Shown here piece by piece: positions 33,318 to 44,333 of a DNA stretch of 64,000 bases. How positions within the stretch are numbered: position 1 is the stretch's first letter; each line of letters opens with the position of its first letter. A program made the position numbers and the translations under genes. The notes below the pieces were generated by a model. It was not told the DNA's origin and searched no databases. It saw only the letters and a list, made by a program, of their open reading frames with translations. Origin of the DNA: Datisca glomerata. Its lineage: Eukaryota; Streptophyta; Magnoliopsida; Cucurbitales; Datiscaceae. Location of the stretch: NCBI GenBank assembly GCA_003255025.1, contig QANY01002235.1, positions 526,260 through 590,259 on the forward strand. The letters are read 5' to 3'.

Positions 33318-34120
33318 TCAAGAGTCAAAGATATACAAGAATATACAAGAATATTCTAAAATATTCAAACTCAAGTTGGCACTGAATTTGCTAAGTTGAG
33401 TTTGCAAGATAAACATGAAATCATCTGGGTGGATGAACCTTGATGAAGACATCGGCTGTCTGATCAACAAATGAAATAGGTGAAATTCAAAGTGTACCCT
33501 GAACAAGATGATCGTGTACAAAGTGATAATCAATTTCAATACACTTGGTGCGCTCATGAAACACGTCATTATGAGCAATCTGGATGGCATCATATTGTCA
33601 TAGTAAATATTTGTAGCATTTGGTTGTAAGATCCTCATATCTTGTAATAACCATCTCAACTAAATAAGTTCAGAAGTGATGTCTGCAAGAGCTCTATACT
33701 CCGCCTATGTACTTGAGCGAGACTCTATTATTTTTTTTACTACGCCAAGAAATCAGAGAATCTCCTACAAAACTAGCAGGTAGTGGTAGATCTTCTATCT
33801 GTAGGATCTCCTACCCAATCAAATCAGAAAATGCATGTAGTATCAATGAGGATATACAGAGAAGTGAAGACCATGAAATAGAGTACCCTTGACATAACAA
33901 AGTATACGTAGGACTGCAACAAAGTGAGTAGTACGGGAGCAACTATGAACTGACTAACAATATGAATAACATAAGCTATGTCTAGACGAGTAGTAGTAAG
34001 ATAAATAAGACTTCCAAGCAATTGCCTGTAAAGAGTGGGATCATCTAAAAGAGTCCCTTTTGTAGGTGAAAATTTGACATTGACCTCAATAGGAGTGTTG
34101 GTAGTTTTATTATCTGTCAA
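33318..34120 (-). pseudogene. Copia copy 2 RT end and RNase H (broken)
   Basis: LLDDPTLYRQLLGSLIYLTTTRLDI in the frame 34120-33824, with one residue different from copy 1 (TT for TA). RNase H pieces follow toward the 3' LTR. Confidence 0.7.
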
Positions 34121-34156
34121 GTTGCCACATGCTATGAGATCAATGGCATATTTGGC

Positions 34157-35164
34157 TTAAGTTAAGTAATAGCCTGTACTGTCAGAAGAAACTTCTAGCC
34201 CAAGAAAGTAGCTCAAATGGCCAAGATCTTTCATTTCAAACTGAATACTAAGAAATTGTTTTAACTCTTCAATTGCATCTAAGTCATCCCCAGTAATAAT
34301 CATATCATCTACATATAATAATAAAAGAGTGTATCCTTTATCTGTTTTACGATTGAATAAAGTTTCATCATAGGAACTAGAGGTAAATCCAATCTTATCA
34401 ATTGTAGAGCTAAATTTTGTAAACCATGCTCTAGGAGTTTGTTTGAGACCATATAAGGCCTTACGAAGGTGACAGACTTTACCAGGAGCATGATGATAAC
34501 CAGGTGATGTTTTCATATAAACGTCTTCCGAAAGATCCCCATTAAGAAAGGCATTTTTTTACATTCATATTAAATAGTTTCGTATAGCTGTTACAGCTGT
34601 AAGACTTCAGACAGAAGTGAGATGAGCCACTGGAGTAAAAGTTTCTTCGTAATCAATGTCATACTCTTGGGTAAATCCTTTTGCCACCAAACGAGCTTTG
34701 TAACATTCAACTGAAGCATCTGCATGAATTTTGATCTTATAAACCCATTTGTAACCTATTACAGTTTTACCAGTAGGTAAATCCACCATTTCCCAAGTAC
34801 GAGTTTTAGTTAAAGCCTGTAATTCTTCTTTCATTGCTTGTTGCCATAAAGGATAAGTACTAGCTTCCTTATAAGAGGAAGGTTCGTGTAAGGAAACAAT
34901 GGTAAAACAACAATGATAATCACAAAGATTAAGAGGTGGTTGACGTACTCTAGTGGATTTCTCGCCAAGAAGCTCAGATGAAGATTCACGATCAGCACAC
35001 AAGGTGGGTACTTCTGACAGAGTATAAGAGTGATCATCTGTTTGTCCTGCATCAAAAGGGTTAATAGGCGATGGAGAAGACTCATGAAATAAATTAATAA
35101 TGGGATTTGTCAAGAAAGGTGAGTGATGGCTGGGTAACTCAAACTGAGAAATTGAAGAAAACAT
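34157..35164 (-). pseudogene. Copia copy 2 reverse transcriptase
   Basis: WQQAMKEELQAL and YKARLVAKGFTQ in the frame ending at 34607; KALYGLKQTPRAW and YVDDMIITGDD in 34516-34157. The same internal break as copy 1 lies at about 34555. Confidence 0.85.
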
Positions 35165-36372
35165 TTTGAGTTCCCAAAATGTGACATGCAGAGAAATGCG
35201 AAGACATTTAGAGATTGGATCCCAACATCTGTATTCTTTATATTCAATGCCATATCCTAGAAAGCAACATAAATAAGCACGAGGTTGTAATTTTGAGCGC
35301 TTATGTGGCTGTAGAAGAACAAAACAAGCATATCCAAAAACACGAAGAAGACTATAGTTTGGTGAAGTATCATATAAATGTTCATAAGGAGTCTGTTATT
35401 GATCACAACCGAAGGAACACAATTGATAGTGTAGACTGCCATGAGAGCAACTTCCCCCCAAAAATGTTCAGGACAAGAGGAAGAAATTAAAAGAGTTCTT
35501 ACAGTGTCCAAAATATATTTTTGTTTTCTTTCTGCACGACCATTTTGTTGAGAGGTACCCAAACAAAAATGATGAATAGAAGTGCCATGTTTTGAGAGAA
35601 GGTTGATGAATTTGGTTTCCTTGTATTCCATGGCATTATATGTTTGAAGAGTTTCAATAACACAATAAAAATGGATTTGAACAAAGGCAACAAAACTAGC
35701 ATAAATTTAGGATAATTGGGACCGATGTTTCATGAAATAAATCCACGTAAACCAAGAATAATCATCCATTAAATTCACAAAGTAAACTACACTTCCCATA
35801 GTAGGTATAGGAGATGGTCCCCAAATATCAGTATGTACAAGATAAAAAATAGCAGAAGAAATAGAATCACTTCCATTAAAAGATAAAGCATGATGTTTTC
35901 CAAGTTCACAAGAAGCGCAATCAAAATCCTCATATTTCGTTTGTCCTAAAACACTAGTAGAAGATAAAATTTTGAGTTTCGAAGAAGAAATATGAGAAAG
36001 ACGAGAGTGCCAGATAGATGGGGTCATAGTAGCAGCCACCAAATAGGTGTTTTTAAGTGGCAATTGAAGAGATAAAAGTTCAAACAAATGATCAACCTTA
36101 CGCCTTGTCCCAAGGATTTGCTCCATCTGGGGATCCTGCACGTAACAACCATTACGAGAAAAGTTTAAGTCAAGACCAAGATCACATAATTGACTTACAA
36201 AGATAAGATTTAATGAAAGTTTTGGAACCACACAAGTGTTAGGCAATGATAGATTGGAAATGAAAACATCACCATTATGACTAACAGACAAACAAGAGTT
36301 ATTAGCGGTGTGTATAACATAGAGATAGGAGAAATTATTTTTATTTTTAAAAAGATGATTGTGAGCAGTCAT
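35165..36372 (-). pseudogene. Copia copy 2 protease end and integrase
   Basis: The frame 36372-35707 has WHSRLSHISSSKLKIL and HTDIWGPSPIP; 35631-35257 has GTSQQNGRAERKQKYILDTV. The one-base deletion near 35397 throws the end of this frame out of register, whereas copy 1 reads on into RT. Confidence 0.8.
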
Positions 36373-37345
36373 ATGGTTGCAACAACCATATTCAAAGAAC
36401 TAAGAGGAGGAAGTACCTGAGTGGCAGATAAAACAGATGTAGAGGTATTACCAGTTAAAGATTGAGCTAAGGCTTGTTTGAGAGTATCCAAGTCAACATG
36501 ACTAAGAAGATCATTTAAGGCAGAGGAAACATTAGTAGCAGCATGAGTATTAGTAGTAGTAGCAGTAGTATTTAGAACAGATTCCTTGCTAGACTTGGAT
36601 TTCTTATTTTGTAACTTGAAACATTCTGAAATGACATGTCTTGGCTTGTGGAAATATCTGCAGACCTTTTTTTGTGAAGTCGCTAGAACTATGCCTGTAG
36701 AGATGGTGGAGACAGATTGGCGAGGTGTCAAGGAAGAAAAGTGAGCCTCTTCAATTAATAATTTTGTAACTATTGTTTCAAGTTTGGAATAAGGATCCCT
36801 ATATAGCAGAGAGTATCTAATAGACTCAAATTCATCATTCAAAGACAAAGTAAACTGATAGACACATAACTGATCCCTTTCTTTAGCATAAAGTGCAGCA
36901 TCACGCGGGTCATACCATTGTGGTCCAGATAGTGACAATTGATCCCATATAGCACCCATCTTAGATAAAAAGTCATTAATTGACTAGCCTAATTTTTTAT
37001 ACATATGGCTGAGAGTGCCATAAAGGTGAAAGTGATGAATGGCATTAGTAGTCGAGTAGCGCTTGGCTAACAAGTCTCAAACTTCTTTAGCTATCTTAAG
37101 GCACCCAAATTGAATTTGATAGATGGGACACAAGTGTTATGCAGCCAGGTAAGATTTCGGTGATTCTTACTGTCCCAATTTTCAAGCCGTTCATAAAATT
37201 TGGCATCTTCTTGATTTTTCTTTTAGACTGGTTTAGTAACATCACAAAAAATATAACGTCAAAGTTTTTGCCCTTTAAGAAAACTAGACATCTCTTGAGA
37301 CCAAAGCACATAATTGGATCCAACTAAAATAGGGCTAATAGGGTG
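36369..37345 (-). pseudogene. Copia copy 2 gag
   Basis: Capsid DAALYAKERDQLCVYQFTLS and knuckle remnant CRYFHKPRHVISECF, the same as copy 1 apart from Val to Ile in LNDEFESIRYSLL. Confidence 0.75.
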
Positions 37346-38050
37346 TGAGATATCTAAATTTTCTATAATGGAGGCCGAATAATAAGATTAACAAGTAAAA
37401 TGTATGAAGATGAAACTGATGATTTAGACGAAACCAGGTGAAAAATAGCCTCTGAAATGACAATTATTTGCACGTGCAAATGACTGAAAGCAATTTGGAC
37501 AAATGAATATAAATTGCTTGTGTAACGTGGGCTTGTCTTGGCTCAAACAAAAGAAATTCTTTAATGACTATTGAAAATAGGTTGGTGTTGATACTGGAAA
37601 AACTATGGCTTGATCATAGACAAACGCAAGAATATTCCAGGATAGAAGACCAAGCCACATGAGACTAACGAAAAATTTAAAGGGTAGAGTAAAGCTTTGA
37701 TACCATGTGAAAGGAGAAATAGATTTATTTGTATTTCTTGAATATATATATACAAGGAGGCATGGGTATTTATACACATGAATTAATACAAGAAAAGGAA
37801 GGTTGGCTGGTAAAACCAAATTAGTTCCTAAACTAAAGCCATATACAAGAATATACATAAATATTCTAAAATATTCTAACACAGATTATGAATATATTGA
37901 GGTGATTTGTTTTTGCAGAAATATAGTTTTTGGTTTCTTACTCTAATAATTCTAGTATGCTTTGATCTCACTCAAGTTTAAGTATGGACTAGTTAGAAAT
38001 AGATATATTAAGATCACATTACATAAAATTTTCACGCTACACATCAACAT

Positions 38051-38804
38051 CATTATTCATCTCATTCAGTAGTATTGACATACGTGGCAACTGATGAATT
38101 GGGTTATGATAGATGTAACAAATGTCACTTTGATCCATGTTGGTATGATTAATGGATCAAATTGGTTATAAATATATTTCTGTAACGACATAAAATTAAA
38201 GCTCGTTTGGTTATTTAACAGAGCATAATTAAAATGCTGCACATCTAACCCAAGTGGGACATTATTTGGATTCTTAATACAACGATGAGCTTATACAAGA
38301 ATAATTATAGATTGCGAATTGCTAAATAAGGTTAAGTCCAAGTAAAAATAACCAGCTAAGTATTTGAATAATTTGAGCTTTAATTATTCCATAGGGTGAG
38401 TCTTTCATGTATAGAGACTTAAGAGTAATTTATATTTCTATGATGAATTAAAATAGAAATACTAGAAGATAACATAGATGTTGTCAATATATAGTAATTA
38501 CGGACCACATATCATAAGATAAGAGAAAACTTTCTATTATCTCTAATATTTAGAGAGAATATAGAGAGAAATTAACAAAATTGACTATCTCTTAGACAAT
38601 CGTATAAATTTGAAAGGCCAACTGCTTATTCTATAAGACGATCTATCGTCATAGGTTTAGGTACACTTTCACTTAATTAGTTAGTGATTTTTGATGATCT
38701 AATATATATATTCCGAAGTTTTTGGTGATAGTTTTCACTAAAGAATTTTACGTAAAATGTGTATCTACTACATCCACTAGAGAGAATTCGAAAGCACAAG
38801 AAAT
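38051..38804. other. AT-rich intergenic DNA, no gene seen
   Basis: No ORF or repeat recognised between the duplicated segment and the Harbinger-like element. Confidence 0.5.
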
Positions 38805-38807
38805 CTA

Positions 38808-39596
38808 GGGAGCCGTTTGGATTAAGGTAGAATGTATGATTAATGAGAATATTGTAAATTCTATGTTTGATTGCAAGTATGTGAGGGGCATCCAAATCTC
38901 CGAGGATTCAGATGACCCCTCACAAGAGGCATCTGATACCTCCTTAAAGAACGAGGTACCAGCCTTTTAACCTTCCAGCTTTTCCCCTCTTTTTGTCAAA
39001 AAATCATTCTCTTTTTTATTTGCAATTCATTTTTGGTACAAGGACTCAATTAGTGTATATGAGAGTTTGGCCTTCAATATTTTCGATGTAGGTTTTTTTG
39101 TGAACAAAGCCCACAACCGAAAATTGAGTGAGGTGAGGTTTGTTTTTATTCTATTTTTTCCTCATATGTAATATTTAAATAGGCTTTGGTTAAAACTCAA
39201 ACTTTAATCGGCTAAAATTGTAAACATATATGCACTTTCTCTTCTCTCAATTATTTAATTTCTTTGCTTTAAGGGGGTTTGGGCGTTTTTTAACCAAACT
39301 TGAATGATTATTAAGCTTTCCTATAATTTCTAAAATATTATTTAACTAAATATTATTAACTATTGGGAATATTGGTAGGATAAAAAACTAAACTATAATC
39401 TCATATACATTTCATAATAAAAAAAAGTTTTACAAACTAAACACGTTAATCTTGCATTCTCATTAATCTAATACAAGATTCTAATACATTACCAAATATA
39501 TTAATCGTATACTCTTACATATATAATTTTCACTTATCACATTCTCATTAATCACATTCCTACCGTTAATCTTAGGTACCTGGAACCAAACAGCCC
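38808..39596. mobile_element. Harbinger/Tourist-like MITE
   Basis: Left end GGGAGCCGTTTGGATT; inverted right end GGGCTGTTTGGTTCC. Both continue into AATG(T)..GATTAATGAGAAT, giving imperfect terminal inverted repeats of about 55 bp. TA (or CTA when shifted by one base) flanks both sides. 789 bp with no transposase ORF. GGGnnTGTTTGG-type ends suggest PIF/Harbinger, but the short flank duplication leaves a mariner-type origin possible. Confidence 0.65.
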
Positions 39597-39865
39597 TAGA
39601 GGCTTTCAACTATGCATAAAACATGGGATAACTAATTTAGAAATTGTTGATTAACTTTCACTTCTCTGCTTTACTACTAATTTTATCAGTTTTGATCTCT
39701 CCTCTCTCTAAAAAAGATGATTTCTACTTTCTTTGTGTCTCACTACATGTCATGTGTATTTTTATCCATACTTCCCGGTATCTCTGTATTTTTATCAAAA
39801 CAAGTAGAGTGTCTATTGTGAAGGATTTTTTTTTTTAAATTTTGTAAGTGAAAGACTGTGACAGT
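39597..39865. other. Spacer, no gene seen
   Basis: AT-rich DNA between the MITE and the target duplication of the next copia element. Confidence 0.5.
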
Positions 39866-39870
39866 CTCTC

Positions 39871-40131
39871 TATAAGGGAAACGGATTCTACTCAAATCAA
39901 AACAGAGCATGTTTAGCCTAAAATCATGACAAATATTCTGTCATCAATTCCATTCTTGTAACTGATTCTATTCTTGTATTATCTAGCTGTCTATTGTAAC
40001 TATAGCACAATTCTAGCTTATGTATTTCCTAAATTAGTTTCTCTCATTCTTGTATATAACAACATATAATCTCTTTCAATAAAAGTGTGGGAATATATTC
40101 ATTGAAACCTCTGCAGTGCATATCTTCTATA
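39871..40131 (+). repeat. 5' LTR of TATA-ended copia element
   Basis: 261 bp. It contains a TATA box-like TGTATATAAC at 40051 and AATAAA at 40078. Confidence 0.95.
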
Positions 40132-40146
40132 TGGTATCAGAAGAGC
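40132..40146 (+). other. Primer binding site, tRNA-iMet type
   Basis: TGGTATCAGAAGAGC abuts the LTR and matches the plant initiator tRNA 3' end over the first nine bases. Confidence 0.85.
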
Positions 40147-40181
40147 CGATCTCCACTGAGCCACCGATCCAAGCAACTACA

Positions 40182-41561
40182 ATGTCTTCCTTCTCCGAAC
40201 CAACTCCCCATTTTAATCTCAACACCCAACCACCTTCCGCATCCGAAAAACCCCTTATCGCTCTCAACATCACTGCCCAAATTAATGAAAAACTAACTCC
40301 CTCCATTTTTCCTCAATGGCGTGCTCAATTTGAAGCACTTCTTATTGGTTATGACCTCCTCAACTATGTTGAAGGCACCTTTCGGTGTCCCTCTCCAGAT
40401 GGCACCCCGACTGAAGAACTGCGCAAGACGCACTGGGTCCGACAGGATAAGCTTATCCTGAGTGCGATTTTAGCCTCTACCTCTCCGTCCATCACAACCC
40501 TCATTGATACAGCTAAATTCTCCCATGAAGCTTGGAAAAAGCTCACTCATCTTTATGCTAGCAGATCTCGAACTCGTGCAATGCAGTTAAAGGAGGAACT
40601 TACCTTAATCCAGCGTGGAAATAGAACCATCACCGAATATCTCCATGCTGTGAAGACTCTAGCCGATGAACTCGCCATCATAGATCATTCAATTTCTGAT
40701 GATGACCTAACCCTTTATGTGTTAAATGGTTTAGGTCCAGACTTTCGGGAGATTGTAGCGCCGATTCGTGCCCGCGAGTCATCTCTGACTTTTGAGGAGT
40801 TGCACGACCTGCTGGTTGGCCACGAGGCTTATCTGAGGCGCCTGGAAGCTGCAACGCAAAACTTAGTTGCGTCTGCCAATTTTACAAAGACGAAGACGTC
40901 TGCAAATGGGGGAAGTCATCAACGCTTCTTCAAACAACATGACCATTACCGTGGGCCTCAAGGCTCCAGTCCAAGCAGGTACTCCAATGGAGCCCAACGT
41001 GATGGACGACGTTACAACACCAGTTCTGGGAAGCCCAATAACTCTACTCGACGCTATCAGCCCAAGTGCCAACTGTGTGATCAGTTGGGCCACATTACCA
41101 AGGCTTGTCCTCAGTTTCATTCACAGAATGTCTCTATCAATTGTGCTACCACTTCTACGGGAAAAGATAAAAATTGGCTACTTGATTCTGCCGCTTCTCA
41201 TAATATCACGAGTGATCTTTCCAATTTATCTATTCATTCCAAATATGATGGAACTGACGAAGTAATTCTCGGTGATGGTTCAGGTTTGGCCGTCTCACAC
41301 ATTGGTTCTTTGGCTTTACATTCTCCGCACCGAACATTTACATTACGTGATACTCTTTATGTTCCAAATCTTCGTAAAAACTTTATTTCTGTGCATCATC
41401 TCACCAAACAAAATGATGTCTTCATTGAATTTCATCCCTTTCATTTTTTTGTGAAGGACAAGATCACAGGGGCGATCTTACTAAAAGGAGCATGTAACGA
41501 TGGCATCTACACCTTTCCAGAATCATTGGCGGGATCCAAAAAGGTTGCTAATGTGCATTAA
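40182..41561 (+). CDS. Copia Gag-protease polyprotein (truncated)
   Basis: One uninterrupted frame. The start is chosen at 40182 (MSSFSEP), the first ATG after the primer site; an in-frame ATG at 40116 lies in the LTR. The capsid (UBN2-type) spans about residues 25-230 ([18 protein letters not shown], then [16 protein letters not shown]). The knuckle [15 protein letters not shown] is a complete CCHC. The protease block is [16 protein letters not shown], where the usual DSG reads DSA. The C-terminal part ([16 protein letters not shown]) is normal for copia. It stops at 41561, before the GAG-pre-integrase block. It could make particles, but cleavage may be impaired. Confidence 0.85.
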   Translation: MSSFSEPTPHFNLNTQPPSASEKPLIALNITAQINEKLTPSIFPQWRAQFEALLIGYDLLNYVEGTFRCPSPDGTPTEELRKTHWVRQDKLILSAILASTSPSITTLIDTAKFSHEAWKKLTHLYASRSRTRAMQLKEELTLIQRGNRTITEYLHAVKTLADELAIIDHSISDDDLTLYVLNGLGPDFREIVAPIRARESSLTFEELHDLLVGHEAYLRRLEAATQNLVASANFTKTKTSANGGSHQRFFKQHDHYRGPQGSSPSRYSNGAQRDGRRYNTSSGKPNNSTRRYQPKCQLCDQLGHITKACPQFHSQNVSINCATTSTGKDKNWLLDSAASHNITSDLSNLSIHSKYDGTDEVILGDGSGLAVSHIGSLALHSPHRTFTLRDTLYVPNLRKNFISVHHLTKQNDVFIEFHPFHFFVKDKITGAILLKGACNDGIYTFPESLAGSKKVANVH

Positions 41562-41900
41562 AGGACCTCCATTGATGGTTGGCACAAGCGTCTTGGGCAT
41601 CCTTCTTTTAAAATTGTCCATCATCTTGTTAAGAATTTTTCTCTTCCTTCTTTTAAAATTGTCCAGACTCTTGGCTAAGGGCTACAATCAACGTTCCAGT
41701 GTTGATTACACAGAGACCTTTAGCCCTGTGGTTAAACCAGCTACTATTAGAGCTGTATTATCTATTGCAGTGATGAATGGATGGGATTTGCGGCAAATGG
41801 ACGTTAATAATGCTTTTCTAAATGGTGCCTTAACTGAAACTCCAAGGCAGACTCGTCTCTCTTCATCTACAGCCACGGCTCCAATCTTTGCTACCTTTTG
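41562..41900 (+). pseudogene. Copia integrase/RT remnant at deletion joints
   Basis: The GAG-pre-integrase motif [16 protein letters not shown] (about 41580-41630) jumps directly into [22 protein letters not shown] (about 41672), so the whole integrase core is gone. The joint sits at a 20-bp direct repeat (41601-41620 and 41646-41665). A second jump near 41840 removes the KALYGLKQAPRAW part of RT. Confidence 0.85.
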
Positions 41901-42911
41901 GTGTATGTTGATGATCTTATTATCACAGGAAATAATTCATCTCTCCTGACCTCCATTATCAAACAGTTGGGTGACATGTTTTCTCTTAAGGATATGGGTT
42001 CCCTTCATTTTTTCTTGGGGATTGAAGTCATTCCTACCAGAGCAGGGTTATTTCTCTCACAACATAAATACATCCGTGAGCTGTTAGACACTACAAGTAT
42101 GAGTGGTGCAAAAGATGTCTCAACCCCTCTCTCCACCACCCAAACTCTTCAACTGATTGATGGCACGGCTGCAGTGGACAGTTCTGAGTTTCGACGAATA
42201 ATTGGTAGTCTTCAATATTTGTCCTTGACACATCCTGATATCTCTTTCGCAGTCAACAAACTCTCTCAATTTATGCACAAGCCAACTGCAAATCACTGGA
42301 CAACAACCAAACGGCTCCTCCGCTACTTAAAACAAACCATCTTTTATGGTATTCAGATCCACAAAGCTGGACCTTCTGTACTAAGGACATACTCCGATGC
42401 CGATTGGGCTGGAAATATGGATGACCGCACATCAACTTCTGCTTACATCACTTTCTTGGGTCCTAATCCAATTTCTTGGAGCTCCAAGAAACAACGTGCA
42501 GTTGCAAGATCCTCAACTGAGGCTGAATACCAGGCACTAGCTAATGCGGCTTCTGAGACAATGTGGTTGTCTACACTTTTCAAAGAACTTCAACTTCCAC
42601 TCAAAGAATCTCCTCATTTGTTATGTGGCAATATTGGAGCCACACATCTAAGTTTTAACCCAGTCAATCATTCACGCATGAAACACATTCAAATCGATCT
42701 TCACTTTGTGCGTGACTTAGTCCAAAAAGGAAGCCTTCAAGTTAGACATGTACACACTCAAGACCAGCTAGCTGATCTTCTTACCAAGCCTCTGTCAAAG
42801 CCGCGTACAGAATTGCTGCGTACCAAGATTGGTCTTGCCGACGGAAGCCCAATCTTGCGGGGGCGTATAAGGGAAATGGATTCTACTCAAATCAAAACAG
42901 AGCATGTTTAG
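41898..42911 (+). CDS. Copia RT C-terminus and RNase H (fragment)
   Basis: An open frame of 337 codons beginning inside the RT palm at [15 protein letters not shown], so the catalytic pair of Asp is present. [15 protein letters not shown] and [17 protein letters not shown] follow. RNase H has [18 protein letters not shown] (Asp) and [18 protein letters not shown] (Glu), but the block normally reading CDN is [12 protein letters not shown], a Gly at a conserved catalytic Asp. It ends with [18 protein letters not shown] and reads 15 codons into the 3' LTR. RT lacks its fingers and part of its palm, so it is not functional. Confidence 0.85.
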   Translation: MVYVDDLIITGNNSSLLTSIIKQLGDMFSLKDMGSLHFFLGIEVIPTRAGLFLSQHKYIRELLDTTSMSGAKDVSTPLSTTQTLQLIDGTAAVDSSEFRRIIGSLQYLSLTHPDISFAVNKLSQFMHKPTANHWTTTKRLLRYLKQTIFYGIQIHKAGPSVLRTYSDADWAGNMDDRTSTSAYITFLGPNPISWSSKKQRAVARSSTEAEYQALANAASETMWLSTLFKELQLPLKESPHLLCGNIGATHLSFNPVNHSRMKHIQIDLHFVRDLVQKGSLQVRHVHTQDQLADLLTKPLSKPRTELLRTKIGLADGSPILRGRIREMDSTQIKTEHV

Positions 42912-43126
42912 CCTAAAATCATGACAAATATTCGATCATCAATTTTATTCTTGTAACTGATTCTATTCTTGTATTATCTAGCTGTCTATTGTAACTATAG
43001 CACAATTCTAGCTTATGTATTTCCTAAATTAGTTTCTCTCATTCTTGTATATAACAATATAGAATCTCTATCAATAAAAGTGTGGGAATATATTCATTGA
43101 AACCTCTGCAGTGCATATCTTCTATA
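42866..43126 (+). repeat. 3' LTR of TATA-ended copia element
   Basis: 261 bp with the same ends as the 5' LTR. CTCTC follows. Confidence 0.95.
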
Positions 43127-43131
43127 CTCTC

Positions 43132-43754
43132 TTCATCCTGGAACAATGAATGGATGATGACAGTGATAATAGTGCCCTCAAGCTTTTGTATGTATAATCT
43201 GAATGATCTTTATTGCATATATAAATTGTTATATATCCAATAATTTTAATCGATATTATCTTAATTACAAATAGACATGTGAATAGAAATTATATGAGTG
43301 TGAAAGAAAATATATTCTTAACAATAGTATATCCTTATTTATCCATAATGTTATTTGTGTCGCTCCATATCAAGAGAGCATATAACATTGCGTATTTAAA
43401 TTTTAAAAGAATATACTTAATTTACTAATTTATTTACATAAACAAAACTGAAAGATATATGAAAAATATGAGTTAAAATTCAATGGATTTCGCCACGTGC
43501 ATCCAACGTGCTCTAAACTAGTAAAGCAAGTCAAGGGTAAAATGAGTTTGTAGACAAGTACTAGTAGCTTCAATTCTTGGTTGTAGTACCATGTAAATCT
43601 ATCCACATGGAGCACTCCCTATTTTATCTTTTCCTGTCGACAATATAAACTAATATAACATTTTTCTATTACCCTCTCTTTTGTTTATATGAACCATACA
43701 TTCCCACTTACACATTTCTGACATTTTAAAACTAAGTAGATTTACACCAATCCA
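43132..43754. promoter_or_regulatory. Upstream region of the dermal-glycoprotein-like pseudogene
   Basis: AT-rich. A TATA-like GTTTATATGAAC at about 43683 lies some 70 bp before the ATG, a normal spacing for a plant promoter and 5' leader. No other gene seen. Confidence 0.4.
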
Positions 43755-44333
43755 ATGGCTCTCTCATTTCATTTCCTTGTCCACTTTGCAACTATTCTCT
43801 TTATTTCCTCTCCATCCATAGCCAAATCCTCTTTCCAACCCAAAGCACTTGTTCTTCCTGTCACCAAGCACTCCTCCCTCCAATACATCACCCAATTCAA
43901 CCAGAGGGCCCCTCTTGTTCCTCTGAAGCTTGGCGGCCGATTTCTTTAGGTCGATTGCGATTAAGGCTATGTTTCATCCACTTACAAGCCTGCTTGTTGC
44001 GGTTCTTCCCAGTGCTCACTTCCTCTTTCAACTTTTTGTGGATGGTGCTCTTTAGCACCAGGAAGAGTATGTACCAACAACACATGTAGTCTTTACCCAG
44101 ACAACCCCATCCCCGGCTCGTTTAACTTCGCAGGTGGCGAGCTTTGTCAAGATGTTCTTTCACTCTGATCCAGTGATGGGTTTAATCTGGGGAGGGTAGT
44201 TCTGATACCTAGTTTTCCCTTCGTTTGCACTATCTTACAACTCTTACTAGGCCTTCCTAATGGCATTACCGGTATGGATGGGCTCGGAAAAACTCGCATT
44301 TTACTTCCTTCTGAATTCTCTTCTGCTTTTAGT
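43755..44333 (+). pseudogene. EDGP/basic 7S globulin-like gene, 5' half
   Basis: Intronless coding sequence of the xylanase-inhibitor/EDGP family: secreted, aspartic-protease-fold proteins that usually lack peptidase activity and act in the cell wall, several inhibiting microbial glycoside hydrolases. A signal peptide (MALSFHFLVHFATILFISSPSIAKS) precedes PKALVLPVTKHSSLQYITQF. VDCDxGYVSSTYKPACCGSSQCSL and GMDGLGKTRILLPSEFSSAF follow. The usual VDLGG has lost residues (LKLGGRFL). In-frame stops are at 43947 (TAG where Trp is expected) and 44166 (TGA). A copia element begins after codon Ser at 44331-44333. Confidence 0.85.

Larger units (their letters stand above)
33178..37881 (-). mobile_element. 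Ty1/copia retrotransposon, copy 2
   Basis: Same element as 22461-27186, duplicated with its flanks. 5' LTR 37706-37881, primer site 37694-37705 (TGGTATCAAAGC), 3' LTR about 33178-33367. The same stops as copy 1 are shared, so it was already decayed before duplication. Private changes include a one-base deletion near 35397 that shifts the integrase frame. Confidence 0.9.
31350..38050. repeat. 6.7 kb segmental duplication, copy 2
   Basis: Direct repeat of 20631-27355 with roughly one difference per hundred bases or fewer by eye. Its left edge lies inside an intact hAT element, so the sequence is continuous there and copy 2 keeps the ancestral left junction. The private right flank begins CATTATTCATCTCATTC. 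Confidence 0.95.
39871..43126 (+). mobile_element. Ty1/copia element with TATA...TATA LTR ends, internally deleted
   Basis: LTRs 39871-40131 and 42866-43126, both 261 bp, start TATAAGGGAAA and end ATCTTCTATA. I count eight differences between them (about 97% identical). CTCTC flanks both sides (39866-39870, 43127-43131) as a perfect 5-bp target duplication. The primer site TGGTATCAGAAGAGC starts at 40132, directly after the LTR. A GCGGGGGCG purine-rich tract precedes the 3' LTR. Total 3256 bp, shorter than an autonomous copia element, because integrase and part of RT are missing. Confidence 0.95.
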
